Shown one piece after another: positions 1-8,789 of a stretch of DNA of 33,243 nucleotides. How positions within the stretch are numbered: the stretch's first letter is position 1; every line of letters starts with the position of its first letter. This stretch comes from Penium margaritaceum. Its lineage: Eukaryota > Streptophyta > Zygnematophyceae > Desmidiales > Peniaceae. The notes below the pieces were generated by a model. The model made no database searches. It worked only from the letters and a program-made list of their open reading frames with translations, and had not been told where the DNA came from. The DNA lies in assembly GCA_023375785.1 (NCBI GenBank), contig SZWC01003603.1, positions 80,886 to 114,128 of the forward strand. Direction: 5' to 3'. The position numbers were made by a program, and so were the translations under genes.

Positions 1-211
1 CCCAAACCCCTGTTACTCCGGCTCTTCACACGAAATCCATGCTACCAAACCAACGGCCTCGTACCCGGACCTCGCTCATCACCGCAGTTCAATGACAGTG
101 ACGTCATGACACCAGCCCACCAAAACATGAAGTCCCAAGCTCCCAACGCCACCACCCACACAGGTCACCATCCAAACTCAGTGCGAGCTCGCTCCACAAG
201 TGCACACTCAC

Positions 212-572
212 CAGTGGACCCATCACCTCCAGCAGCAGCAGCAGCGGCGGCGGCGGCAGCACTGCGCGTGCGGATGAGCGCGTGCAGTCGAGTGTAGTTG
301 CTCTGCCACACGCCGCACAGGTCGGAGGGGTACGCCCCGTTCTCCTCCCGGGTACGCGGGCAGGGGCTGGCGCCGAGATCCGAGGGGCCGATCGCTTTTT
401 CTTCCCCAGAACCGTCTGATTCGAGCGCATCAAGCACTGGCACAGGGCCGCCCCGTGCAACCAGCAGGGTTGTAAGAAGCAGCTGAACAGCCAGCAGGAG
501 GAGCGGAGGAAGGATTGGAGGCCATTTCCAAGAAGCAGCAGGCTGCCGCGAAGGCTTGGCAAGGACTCCCAT
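212..572 (-). CDS. First coding exon of a probable signal-anchored membrane/secretory protein
   Basis: The minus-strand frame opens at an ATG (570-572) in a good Kozak-like context (gccATGg). About 17 mostly polar residues with K and R come first, then a strong hydrophobic segment of about 22 residues (PPILPPLLLLAVQLLLTTLL), read as a type II signal anchor or a long signal peptide. The lumenal part has an acidic/Ser linker, two Cys (PCPRTR and DLCGVW), an N-glycosylation sequon (NYT), a W-x3-Y-x2-LH string, and a poly-Ala run encoded by a GCA/GCC tract (231-260). On the minus strand CTG|GTGAGTG at 212/211 is a near-consensus 5' splice donor, so I end the exon at 212; the open frame itself runs to 165. 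A signal anchor followed by a W..Y..LH stem is seen in Golgi glycosyltransferases, but the catalytic part lies outside the window, so the product is not identified. No downstream exon is visible because the gene would continue left of base 1. Confidence 0.5.
231..260. repeat. GCA/GCG triplet microsatellite coding poly-Ala
   Basis: An (AGC)n/(GGC)n tract lies inside the exon at 212-572. On the minus strand it reads as an uninterrupted Ala run in frame with the signal-anchor protein. Length polymorphism is likely. Confidence 0.8.
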
Positions 573-683
573 GGCAAGACGTACTAGAAGGTGCTGGCGT
601 GCTGCGCAGGAGCTCGTCAGTGGACATCGCAGCTGCAAGAAGAGTGCATGTTGGCTGCGGCGGCGAGTACGAATGAGCGGCAA

Positions 684-1237
684 GTGGAAGACGACTCCAC
701 TGATCCTTCCTTTTTCATTCCACTGATCCTTCCTGTTCCCTCTTCTTCGTCGTTGCCGAAGAAAACAGCTTGTTGTGCGTCTGGCAGCGCGAAAACGACA
801 AGGTTTGTAGTGTCGTGAAACTCATTGACTTATCACCGACATCGTCCACTTATCATGACCTCAAGCTGACGACGAATATTATGAAGCAGACTTTGAGGTG
901 AGAACACTTTGACGTTTGAAACGTTTTGCAAGACAAACTGTTTGTCAATCTGTCGTCGCGCAATGAAGCACACATTCGGTTCCTGATCTCTTCGCGGACC
1001 TCAGACATTGGCTCCTTGCACCCGGCGCGAGGAGCCAATGGTTGAGCGGTTTACCGTCATGAACAGTGGGACGGCATCCACGAGGAGAAACAATGTCGCG
1101 TCCGCAACAGGTCAAAAACCATACAGTGATTCCCAACGAACAACTTTTTCTTGTGGGAAAGGCCAGTGTGCTGCGATGCCATGGGATGGGACGTGACGCG
1201 ATGCTATGGCAGGGGTCACAGGCCATCAGATGGGTTT
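684..1237. other. Non-coding upstream region
   Basis: No convincing reading frame. If the exon at 212-572 is real, this is its 5' flank. A short tandem duplication is visible: CCACTGATCCTTCCT at 697-711 and again at 720-734 (23-bp period). Nothing else is recognised. Confidence 0.4.
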
Positions 1238-1352
1238 AAAATAGAACGTCTTTCCCGCCATCATGGACGGACAAACTGGAACGATTGATTGGCCATCACG
1301 GTCATGCCATCGGCCATCGCTGATAGGTCAAAATAGAACGTCTTTCCCGCCA
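1238..1352. repeat. Two copies of a 23-bp direct repeat, 92 bp apart
   Basis: AAAATAGAACGTCTTTCCCG followed by CCA occurs at 1238-1260 and 1330-1352. Between the copies are several CCATC-type motifs (ggccatcacggtcatgccat and similar). Related CCATCACGGTCAT wording returns at about 3170-3190, which suggests fragments of one dispersed repeat family. Confidence 0.7.
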
Positions 1353-1361
1353 CTAGTTCAA

Positions 1362-2075
1362 TTTTTGGGTTACATAGTAAACCTATTACAATTGCTTCGC
1401 TGGGCAAATAAATTAGTTTTTCCGCATTTGTACCTGGGTTGTTCAGTGGATCGGTCATTCTTCTGACACACCCACCAATCAGGGTGCACGAATTTGTAGG
1501 ACTGTGTGCCCCCCCAGGTCCGCGGGCGCATAGACAGGGTCGACCCAGTTGAAAAAAATCATGGACAACGACCAAGATTTCCGGACAGACTCCGGATAGT
1601 ACGGAATGACTAGTCCGATGCCAGGACAGGAGAGTGAGGACTGTACGTTGGGTTGGGTCCAACCCCTTCAGTCCATTGGCGAGCAGAATTTAATGTTGTT
1701 TTTTTCCCCTCTATGTCGCTCCTCCTATGAAGAGCGAGGTGGCCACTTCAGGCCACGTGGCACACCTCGCGCTACATCCTTGGCCTCGCGACTAATTCCC
1801 CGATCACCCCTATTTTCCGCCAACTATGTCTGAGACACCCCCATTCTGAGAACAATGACTGTCGCCCCCATTCAAAAAACTTCTCTTCGATCGCCACCCA
1901 TTTTTGGGTTAAAAAGTAACCCTCTTACAATCGCTTCGTGTGAAAAAAAGATAAGTTCTTCTGCATTTATCTCTGCGCCGACAATCACGAAGCCTTTTTT
2001 TGGGTTCCATAGTAACCCTTTACAATCCCTTCGTTGGTCAAATGGATAAGTTTTCCCGCATTCATCTCTGCGTAG
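1362..2075. repeat. Three imperfect copies of a GGGTTACATAGTAACCC repeat unit
   Basis: Units start with TTTTTGGGTT at 1362, 1901 and 1997. Each continues through a near-palindrome (gggttacatagtaaacct, gggttaaaaagtaaccct, gggttccatagtaaccct), then TTACAATYGCTTCG and a TTCCGCATTTRTCTCTGCG-like end. The second and third units are in tandem with a 96-bp period. The unit is open on the minus strand over 1872-2204, but I regard that as a property of the repeat, not a gene. Function unknown. Confidence 0.75.
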
Positions 2076-2199
2076 TTTTCCCGCCACATAAACTAATATT
2101 GTTTTCATTCCCCTCTGTTTTTCTAATGTTGTCCAAACATTGCCCGCCGTCGCGACCCTGCTCGTCAGGAAATACAATCCTTTGACTTGAATACACTGA

Positions 2200-2895
2200 G
2201 ACACGAGGTATAATAGGTAAAGAATACCAAAAAACTACGCAAGGACTGAATATGTTACAAACATGTGCAAACCTTTTTTTGTTAATTTTAAAACATAGTC
2301 TTACTCCAATATCATTAAAAACAACTTAGCTCATTTAATGTGTATAGTAGATCTAGAAATCCATCATATTTCAAAACACGGTTGTGCAATGAAAATTTTT
2401 TTCATATTGAAATTCTATTTCAACATCTTATTGATTTAAGAAAATTAAAAAGAAACAAAATTACCAGCTTCAAAGCTCATTTTGATCTTTTGGGTCTTGT
2501 AATTTTTCCATTTCTAGTCTATTATGAGGCCCAAATAAAAAAATAAACTGTCCTGACCACTTTCTAAATTTTGTACCATTTAATACATGGCTAATTCATT
2601 ACCCTCCATTTGGAAAAAAATACGAGGTTTTGGACGAATTTATCTGACAGAAATGTGTTCTTCAGAAGTTCATTTGTCACCAAAACCATTCAAATCACTT
2701 TACACGGCATAATACAACTATGGATATGCATGTGAATATCATTATACATATCTCTGCATAATAATATAATATATAAATATATATATATCTACGTATAAAT
2801 ATAAATTTACGTATTTGAAACATATATTTTTATGGACAAAGAGATAGATAACTCACTTGTATAAAAAACGTTACTGTATGTGAAAACCTATGTGT
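2200..2895. other. AT-rich non-coding block with TA-rich microsatellite
   Basis: Composition becomes strongly AT-rich compared with the flanks. An (AT)n-like stretch lies at about 2757-2815. No gene, tRNA or structured RNA is recognised. The block is bounded on the left by the third copy of the GGGTT..AACCC repeat and on the right by an inverted copy at 2896-2914, so it may be the interior of a MITE-like element. Confidence 0.5.
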
Positions 2896-2914
2896 AGGGT
2901 TACTATGTAACCCT
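2896..2914. repeat. Palindrome AGGGTTAC-tat-GTAACCCT
   Basis: Perfect 8-bp arms around a 3-bp centre. It is the inverted counterpart of the near-palindrome in the repeat units at 1362, 1901 and 1997; with the 2003-2020 copy the match is 17 of 18. Confidence 0.75.
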
Positions 2915-3072
2915 ATGCATGCTTTGCGTGCAACACCATCCACTTGTTTCTTTTAAAATGGGTCAATGGCTAACCCGACTCTCGCCGTCGTGCGAAACAG
3001 GCACGTGTTAACTGATCCAAGGGCGGGCTTTCTTATTAAAATTTGCCAATTTCGCGCGATGACGATGTCGGG

Positions 3073-3115
3073 CCATCAACGCCCATCAACCGAAAGGGTT
3101 GATGGGCGTTGATGG
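3073..3115. repeat. Perfect 19-bp inverted repeat (hairpin, 5-nt loop)
   Basis: CCATCAACGCCCATCAACC (3073-3091) is followed by gaaag and then its exact reverse complement (3097-3115). Each arm is itself a duplication of the CCATCAAC word. It is not followed by a T-run and lies in no gene, so a transposon-derived hairpin is likelier than a terminator. Confidence 0.9.
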
Positions 3116-3119
3116 GCAG

Positions 3120-3618
3120 TAACGTGCGCTGACAGCCAATTGCAGCTGTCGGTCACGCTAGGTCCATCACCATCACGGTCATACGCCATCAGTCAAATAT
3201 GGTTTCACGACTAGTTGTGGAGGTGACGAAGCTGGCGCGAACATGTCAAATCTTTAGAGCCAGTTACGAGGGCGGTGAACGATATGAACATTCGCGCCGG
3301 CATTGACGCCATCAGCCAGCCATCAGCCGGTTTTTGTCGTAGAATTTTCAAGCCCATCAGTGATGGCATGTGACCCCGACCTATGCACCTCGGCAGGTGC
3401 GCCTTTGAGTTCGAAGCTGTAAACTATGAGTGTGGTCGCACACGAGGTGGTCGCTGAACGTTTTAGCCAGTTAAAAGGGCGGTGGCCCCACGGTGGCGCT
3501 CCGGCTTGGCGGGTCGTGAACAGCGGGGACCGCCTGTTCCTAGCCGGACAACCGGGCATCCCACCGGAGGCCACCTTGCTCCCGGGCTGGATGGCATCTG
3601 GTGGGATTTTTGGCGAGT
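3120..3618. other. Non-coding region with CCATCA-type repeats
   Basis: No supported gene. Contains CCATCACGGTCAT (about 3172-3184), GCCATCAGCCAGCCATCAGC (about 3308-3327) and the short palindrome GCCCATCAGTGATGGC (about 3352-3367). The GC-rich 3' part (3470-3618) is the insertion site of the TRIM. Open frames here on both strands look like chance. Confidence 0.4.
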
Positions 3619-3623
3619 CAAAG

Positions 3624-3765
3624 TGTAGCGCGGGCCGGCCTCTCCTCATGGCTTGAACGGGTCCCTGGCCTGTGGACGATTGGACGGGATGGATTGAGGG
3701 TCGGAGACCCTCAATCACCGCGGTTTTGGCCCACCGGGCCAAGCTTCCCGTAACAATTCGTTACA
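3624..3765 (+). repeat. TRIM 5' LTR (142 bp)
   Basis: TGTAGCGCGGG...TTACA. Contains an internal hairpin GAGGGTCGGAGACCCTC. Confidence 0.92.
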
Positions 3766-3766
3766 T

Positions 3767-3778
3767 CGGTATCAGAGC
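3767..3778 (+). promoter_or_regulatory. TRIM primer-binding site (initiator tRNA-Met)
   Basis: CGGTATCAGAGC matches the plant PBS TGGTATCAGAGC at 11 of 12 positions, 1 nt after the LTR end. The next bases (gCCAGGgTTCGA) continue to resemble the complement of the tRNA T-arm, with one inserted base. Confidence 0.88.
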
Positions 3779-3826
3779 GCCAGGGTTCGAGTTCCTCTGT
3801 GGACGCCGAAGGCGGGTCCATTCCTA

Positions 3827-3837
3827 GGTGGGAGGAG
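3827..3837 (+). promoter_or_regulatory. TRIM polypurine tract
   Basis: GGTGGGAGGAG, all purine except one T, directly abuts the TG of the 3' LTR, as required for plus-strand priming. Confidence 0.85.
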
Positions 3838-3979
3838 TGTAGCGCGGGCCGGCCTCTCCTCATGGCTTGAACGGGTCCCTGGCTTGTGGACGATTGGACG
3901 GGATGGATTGAGGGTCGGAGGCTCTCAATCACCGTGGTTTTGGTCCAGTGGGCCAAACTTCCCGTACCAATTTATTGCA
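3838..3979 (+). repeat. TRIM 3' LTR (142 bp)
   Basis: Same length as the 5' LTR, beginning TGTAGCGCGGG and ending ATTGCA. The TSD CAAAG follows at 3980-3984. Confidence 0.92.
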
Positions 3980-3984
3980 CAAAG

Positions 3985-4263
3985 CATGTTGGCGGCAACA
4001 CGGTTAAAATATCTAATTTTTTATTGTCGTCACCCAGACAAACACCTGTGATTTTTGTAGGGTCTCAAGTGTTGTAGCCACATTGCTTAACAAGATCAAA
4101 AAATTACCAGTGTGCAAGGGCCACCTCGCGCCCACTGTAATCTGACTACGTTTGCCCTCCATCGCATAACGCAAAGAAGCCAAATATATTTTGAGCGGTC
4201 GTGCCCTTTTTTAATGACCACCTCAGGTATTGAGACCGCGCTCTATCACCTTTTCAAGTGGCG
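3985..4263. other. Non-coding spacer between TRIM and the gypsy nest
   Basis: Nothing recognised. The last five bases (4259-4263, TGGCG) would be the left target duplication of element G3; the matching right copy is lost with its truncated 5' end. Confidence 0.4.
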
Positions 4264-4303
4264 TGTTCCATGCGACGCCGAGCGGAACATAGGTGGTTCA
4301 CAG
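4264..4303 (-). repeat. G3 3' LTR, fragment a
   Basis: TGTTCC...GCGGAACATAGGTGGTTCACAG matches the start of the G2 3' LTR (TGTTAC...GCGGAATGTAGGTAGTTCACAG, 14800 onward). It stops exactly where the Harbinger terminal repeat begins. Confidence 0.8.
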
Positions 4304-4352
4304 GGGTCGTGGTTGGATTGTTGTGAGTGGGCACTACGACTCCACCCACCCA
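4304..4352 (+). repeat. Harbinger left terminal inverted repeat
   Basis: GGGTCGTGGTTGGATTGTTG..., reverse complement of 9358-9405 with one indel and several substitutions. Confidence 0.75.
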
Positions 4353-4380
4353 ATTTGTTGACGCCACTTTATGGCCACGG

Positions 4381-4797
4381 TTGGGAATGGGTGAGTGGGA
4401 ACATGATCGAATTTCACCTACTTGCTGACATCAATGACGACGGAGCGGAGAAATTTCCTTCCAGGAAAGTGGGTGAAAATGCCGACCCCAGCCACTTTCC
4501 CTAAGCTCGAGTCCGGCGGCGTCCAGCACTAAACCTGACTCCCAACAATGAAAACTTCTGGAAAAGTGCCTCGTCAACTTTGTCAAATCCAGCTTGTACC
4601 ATGTGGCTCCCGTCGCTTCTTTCAAGAGCCTGGTTGCATGCTTCCAACATTCGTCATTGTAAAACATGTCAAAAAATGTTGTCCGTCACTCACATCCTAT
4701 CCGCTCACCCAAATCCATCCACAGAGGTGGTCGGCGGAAAGTCGGTGGGTGAAATCGTCGGTGAATTTCAATCATATTCCCACTCACCCATTCCCAG
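4381..4797. repeat. Foldback: 37-bp inverted arms with 341-bp spacer near the Harbinger left end
   Basis: The arm at 4381-4418 (TTGGGAATGGGTGAGTGGGA...) and the arm at 4760-4797 are reverse complements with 3 mismatches over about 37 bp. The arm wording (GTGAGTGGGAAC..TTCACC) resembles the outer terminal repeat, so this may be a duplicated transposon end or a nested non-autonomous relative. The spacer has no supported gene; open frames there look fortuitous. Confidence 0.75.
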
Positions 4798-5394
4798 CTG
4801 AAGCCTATGGGTCCCAGGAAAGTTTTGTGTTGCGAAGTGGGTGGAAAGCGATGTTCCTCCTACTTCATGATCACCAATGCTGGCCTCTCCATTGTCACCT
4901 TCGGCTTGACGACTTTCTTTTTTGCATGCAAAAACCTAGCGGACAACGCATTAACGACTAGGCCTACTCCACGTCAGGATAAAGCGGGCAACAAAACTGT
5001 CCTTGAAGGCTCGCTCTTCAGCCCACAACAAGACGATAAGGCAGCCTGCTGCACGAGGGCATTACACTCTGTGGCTTACAAAACCCTACACTAGCCAATT
5101 TCCTTGTGATGACTTCATGCACCCGTTGTGCCTAGACTTCACACGATCAGCTCTTCCACTCCTCATGCCCATACTCCACCTACCACCGAACACCATCGCC
5201 CATAGATCATCATGCTACTGAAGAGAAAACCATCCTTTTTGTGATCATACATTTCATCTACGCTACCTTATCTTTTATAATGAAACCTTACATATCCAGA
5301 CCCCTTACGGGTGTGGATCACACCTGCGAGCTACTGGGCTGAGACACAAGCACAGGCAGAGTGTACATTTTTTCCAAGCATTTACCCATGGAGG
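4798..5394. other. Harbinger interior, leader region before transposase
   Basis: No supported coding sequence. Includes further GTGGGTGGAAA-like words (about 4838-4850). The promoter and 5' leader of the transposase would lie here, but I see no clear TATA box. Confidence 0.35.
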
Positions 5395-6370
5395 TTCGAC
5401 CTCCTCGCTTAGATGCTCCGTTTGGTAGGCATATAGCCAACACGATCTGTGACGGTGGAAGATAGCATAGCCATGTGTCTTAGCATGGTTGTGGATGGGA
5501 GGGGACGTCGTCGTTGCATTGAATTTTACCAACACTCAGGCAAGACTGTCGGTAGACATTTCCGTAGATTCATGCACAGATTACTCTTCGTACCGTCTTT
5601 GATCTCCCCCCCTGACTACGACAGAGTCACGCCCAAGATTGCCCTTTGTAGATGCTTCATGCCATAGTTCCAAAACTGCATTGGCACCATTGATGGCACT
5701 CACATCTCAGCTTGGATTCCCGATGCAATTGGAGGTCGGTACTTTAACCGCAAAAGCTACAACAGTCGGAATGTCATGGTTCTGATGCCTTTGTTGAAAG
5801 CATCATGTGGGTGCTCCCAGGGTGGTAAGGGAGTGCTCATGACAACCTTGTTCTTTCCGACGTGTGGAACAAAGGCTTGCCTTTTCTGGAGGGCAAGTAC
5901 TACCTAGGCGATGTAGGCTACCCCGTGCCAAAGAAGATCCTCACATGATACAGAGGTGTCTTATACCATCTATGTGAAGATGTCGACAGTGCTATCCTCC
6001 AAGAGCCTCGAATACCCAAGAAACTCTACAACATGTGACATTTGTCGCTTCGCATGATGGTGGAGCGTGTCGTCAACAAATGAAGCATATTTTTGGCAGA
6101 CTGGAGTACATGAAAGGATTTTCCCTACGTGTTAGATGTGAGTTGGTCGTAGCGTGTTGCATTCTCCATAATAATCTCATCAAGATTACATCTGACGAAC
6201 CATACATGCAGGAAAACCGTTCAAACATAGAGATAGTGCGTGTAGGACAGGAGGATATTGAAGAGCCTCCTCTTTTCCACATTGACCAACCTGATGCTGT
6301 TGCTTTTCGCGATGAATTAGTTAGGAGGATGTTCTTGGAGAACGTGACACATCGTCACATGCATGGCTAA
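5395..6370 (+). pseudogene. HARBI1-like (DDE_4) PIF/Harbinger transposase, decayed
   Basis: Catalyses cut-and-paste transposition in its family. Three consecutive frames are needed. The N-terminal part (5449-5664) has VEDSIAMCLSM and IEFYQHSGKTVGRHFRRFM, the helix typical of HARBI1 proteins. The frame then reads through a TAG (5665-5667) into NCIGTIDGTHISAW with the first catalytic Asp (codon 5692-5694). After a frameshift near 5770-5800 come VLPGW*GSAHDN, with a TAA (5826-5828) where Glu is expected, then YYLGDVGYPVPKK with the second Asp (5910-5912). Further stops are at 5946 and 6036, then MMVERV with the catalytic Glu (6063-6065). A second frameshift leads to MKHIFGRLEYMKGF and a C-terminal helix ending at 6370. 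All three DDE residues survive, but at least four in-frame stops (plus two further upstream near 5410-5436) and two frameshifts make it inactive. Confidence 0.9.
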
Positions 6371-7100
6371 ATGTAGACTCATGCGTGACTCATTCTCATA
6401 GGATGTTCATTCTCCTAATTCCATTTCAATGAGGTTGTGCATGTTTGCAATCCCTTTGTATCGTTCACTGTTGCTATGCTACTGTAATGCCATGTTACGA
6501 CTTGTGTTGCCATGGAAATGGCACTTGCATTGCAAACATATCTATGGTACATTGATGTACCAAGGAACTGCAAAGCAAGAAGAGTAATGGATATGATAAA
6601 CACTCATGAAACGTTCATTCAATGAGGGGAGTTACACACTTAACAACACCAAACAATCGGCTAGTTGAGTAGCCTCTATTGTATGCCCTCTTCTCTTGGG
6701 TGGGTTCTACAGCATTGTGATAGAGTTTGCAATACGCTAAGTCCTTCACCATCCATAAAATGCATGCTACTAGGAATCCAACTACAAATCTAGTACATAA
6801 ATCATGAATTTCCTTTCTCACAATAGTCTTCATTGCTACCAAGCAGTCGGCCCAATTGGCCTGCACTTCAAGAGATTCCCCAACGAATGCTTATACTGTT
6901 GCTGGATTGAGTGAGTTGCAAGGTAGAAGCTCCCCTTCTTTATAGCTGGGAGGTTTGGGGTATTGTTGACGATGGCGTTAGCGCGGTGGATCCCCAGAAC
7001 TGAGTCACACCCTTGCATGTGTCGCAAGAACTACGTCAGATTAAATGCCGCCACAACAATAGTGCAACCTGCCGGTATACCCAACAAACCACAAGGGGGG
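6371..7100. other. Harbinger interior; minus-strand frames of unknown nature
   Basis: Open minus-strand stretches at 6866-6615 and 7027-6836 give peptides such as ANWADCLVAMKTIVRKEIHD and HRANAIVNNTPNLPAIKKG. Their composition looks coding, but I recognise no family. They lie on the same strand as the frame at 8684-8052 and could be 3' exons of one degenerate accessory gene. Not provable from sequence alone. Confidence 0.25.
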
Positions 7101-7109
7101 GTAAAGAAG

Positions 7110-7790
7110 GTACCCCCTCTTCAAGCACCCGCCTAAGTCGGGGAATTTCACCCATGCCTCAAGCTCTTCCTTCGTCTCCCACTCCACCGTCCAGTTGAAT
7201 GCTAATTCCACCACCCCGGCCTACTCCCACACCTCCACCCGGCCTGCACCGACTCCTTCACCCCGCATCCACCTAGGCCTACATCCACACTACTGCCCCG
7301 GCTTGTACCCAGATCACCACCCTAGTCTATACACATTCCACCACCCAGGCCACGACTAACACGTGCACCCTGGCCTACACCCTCATGACCATCGTCCTCA
7401 CCCGTAGCACCACCTCCACCAACCCCAGCACCATCTCCACCAGCACCACCAGCCCCAACACAATCCACCCCATCATCACCTACCCCACCACCACCAACCC
7501 CACACCACCTACACCCGTTGCACCTTCCTCAACAACAACTCCCACTACACTATTGCCGCCTCTACCTAAGCAAGTACCTGCTCCCGGTGCACCGCCACCC
7601 ATGTTGCCTCCATTGGCCCCTACTCCCATGATCCAATGACCCCCTCCTCCCTCAACCGCAAGACCCACCCCTCCATCCACCGCATTATCCCCTCCAACCC
7701 TATTGATCTCGTCAAGCCCGTTGTCCCGGCCAACCCCTTGCACCCCTCCTCACCATTGCCCCCTCCCAAGTAGGCACAAGATATTGCACC
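7110..7790. repeat. C-rich/CCA-rich low-complexity tract
   Basis: About 680 bp with extreme strand asymmetry: CCACC, ACCAC and CCAACC words on the plus strand and almost no G. It translates as Pro/Thr/Ser-rich on the plus strand (7385-7639) and Gly/Val-rich on the minus strand (7743-7480). Either is expected from the composition. It may have been a low-complexity linker of the Harbinger accessory protein or an expanded simple repeat. Confidence 0.7.
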
Positions 7791-8051
7791 CTTTCTCCAT
7801 TGTTGCTATGCAATGTGTGACCCACGTTGTTATGAGCAATATTGGAGACGGCTGCCACGTTATTAGGCACTAGCACCAGCGCACGTACCGTTGATGATGG
7901 CAGATTTACAACACGCCAGTAAACTACTACTACAGACTAAAACCTACTACCAACACTAGAAGAAGAGAATGTGGTTAATTCTGTCAACCGGACCGCGTCT
8001 CTCTTGAGCTCCATACCAAATCCGTCAACCTCGTCGGTGTCAACCTCCCCG

Positions 8052-8684
8052 TTATGATCCCCCTATGTCGACCGTGTCTTCTCCCGCAAAGATGTAGTCC
8101 TCGTCCTCGTTGTCTACGATGGATAGGATGTCGTTGTATTGTTGACGTGGCACGTCGACGTAGTCATTGACCGAGCTTGCAATGCTTTGCATGCTATTTG
8201 CAAAGTCACACGTCGCGAGCTCTTCGGGCCACAGCTTGTACCACTGCTCTAGCCATAAGAAATTTTCGTCCCACCACCTAAGTAGGCCATCACGACCAAT
8301 CTCCTTGAACGAGTTCCACACGGCCTGCTCCAAGACGGGCTTCCCCTCCACTCGGTCAATACTAGGAGCATTTCCAAGTTGGCTCAGCTGCTTGTAGCCC
8401 TTCCTTAGGATATGGAGTCAAAAAGAGCATTGGTTGAGGGTGTAGAACATGGGGTCTATCTTAGCTGCAGTTTGCTCAACATTTAATTTAGCATGGAATT
8501 CCTCCACCACCTTTGGCAACGTCGTAGGAGGCCAATACAAACTCCTACATAACGCCAAGGGTACCTCTTGCACCGCCGACGTTGTGCCTTGTGTCGGACC
8601 ACACACGTGTTGCCACCGGTTACTTCCATGGAATGGCTGCCAATGTGCTAGACCCCTCGTTGTCAGAAGAAGCAGCATTGGCAA
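8052..8684 (-). pseudogene. Unknown protein, one in-frame stop; candidate Harbinger accessory gene
   Basis: A single minus-strand frame of about 211 codons, broken once by TGA at 8418-8420; the halves (8684-8421 and 8417-8055) are in the same phase. The first half holds WQPFHGSNRWQHVCGPTQG and LPKVVEEFHAKLNVEQTAAK. The second has LHILRKGYKQLSQLGNAPSI, a Trp-rich segment LLRWWDENFLWLEQWYKLW, and an acidic tail DNEDEDYIFAGED before the stop at 8052. The frame stays open upstream of 8684 without an ATG. I do not recognise the family. Its position inside the Harbinger, convergent with the transposase, suggests the second element-encoded protein. No Myb/SANT signature is evident. Confidence 0.4.
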
Positions 8685-8789
8685 TGGAGGACTTGACGGC
8701 TTACGAGGCTGAAGGAGTACTCGCTCTTTCAGAGGAAATTTTGTACAAACGTCGAATCTTGCCGGTAGAATAAATTGATGGGTTGCTAA

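Larger units (their letters stand above)
3624..3979 (+). mobile_element. TRIM (miniature LTR retrotransposon), complete, 356 bp
   Basis: Two 142-bp direct repeats (3624-3765 and 3838-3979) both start TG and end CA. They flank a 72-bp interior holding only a primer-binding site and a polypurine tract; there is no coding capacity. A 5-bp target duplication CAAAG is perfect (3619-3623 and 3980-3984). By my count the LTRs differ at 12 of 142 positions (about 91.5% identical), mostly transitions, so the insertion is not recent. The interior is very short even for a TRIM. Such elements depend on reverse transcriptase and integrase supplied in trans. The gypsy elements in this window share the Met-tRNA PBS type but have unrelated LTRs, so they are not shown to be the helper. 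Confidence 0.93.

Noticed and set aside
1872..2204. 110-codon minus-strand frame with an internally repeated peptide.
   Set aside because: The peptide repeat mirrors a 96-bp DNA repeat that also occurs outside the frame; no start context, no family.
2757..2815. AT-rich block as replication origin or centromere repeat.
   Set aside because: Short, single, without repeating unit; only simple-sequence composition is visible.
7385..7743. Pro/Thr-rich plus-strand and Gly-rich minus-strand frames.
   Set aside because: Both follow from the CCA-rich composition; no domain.
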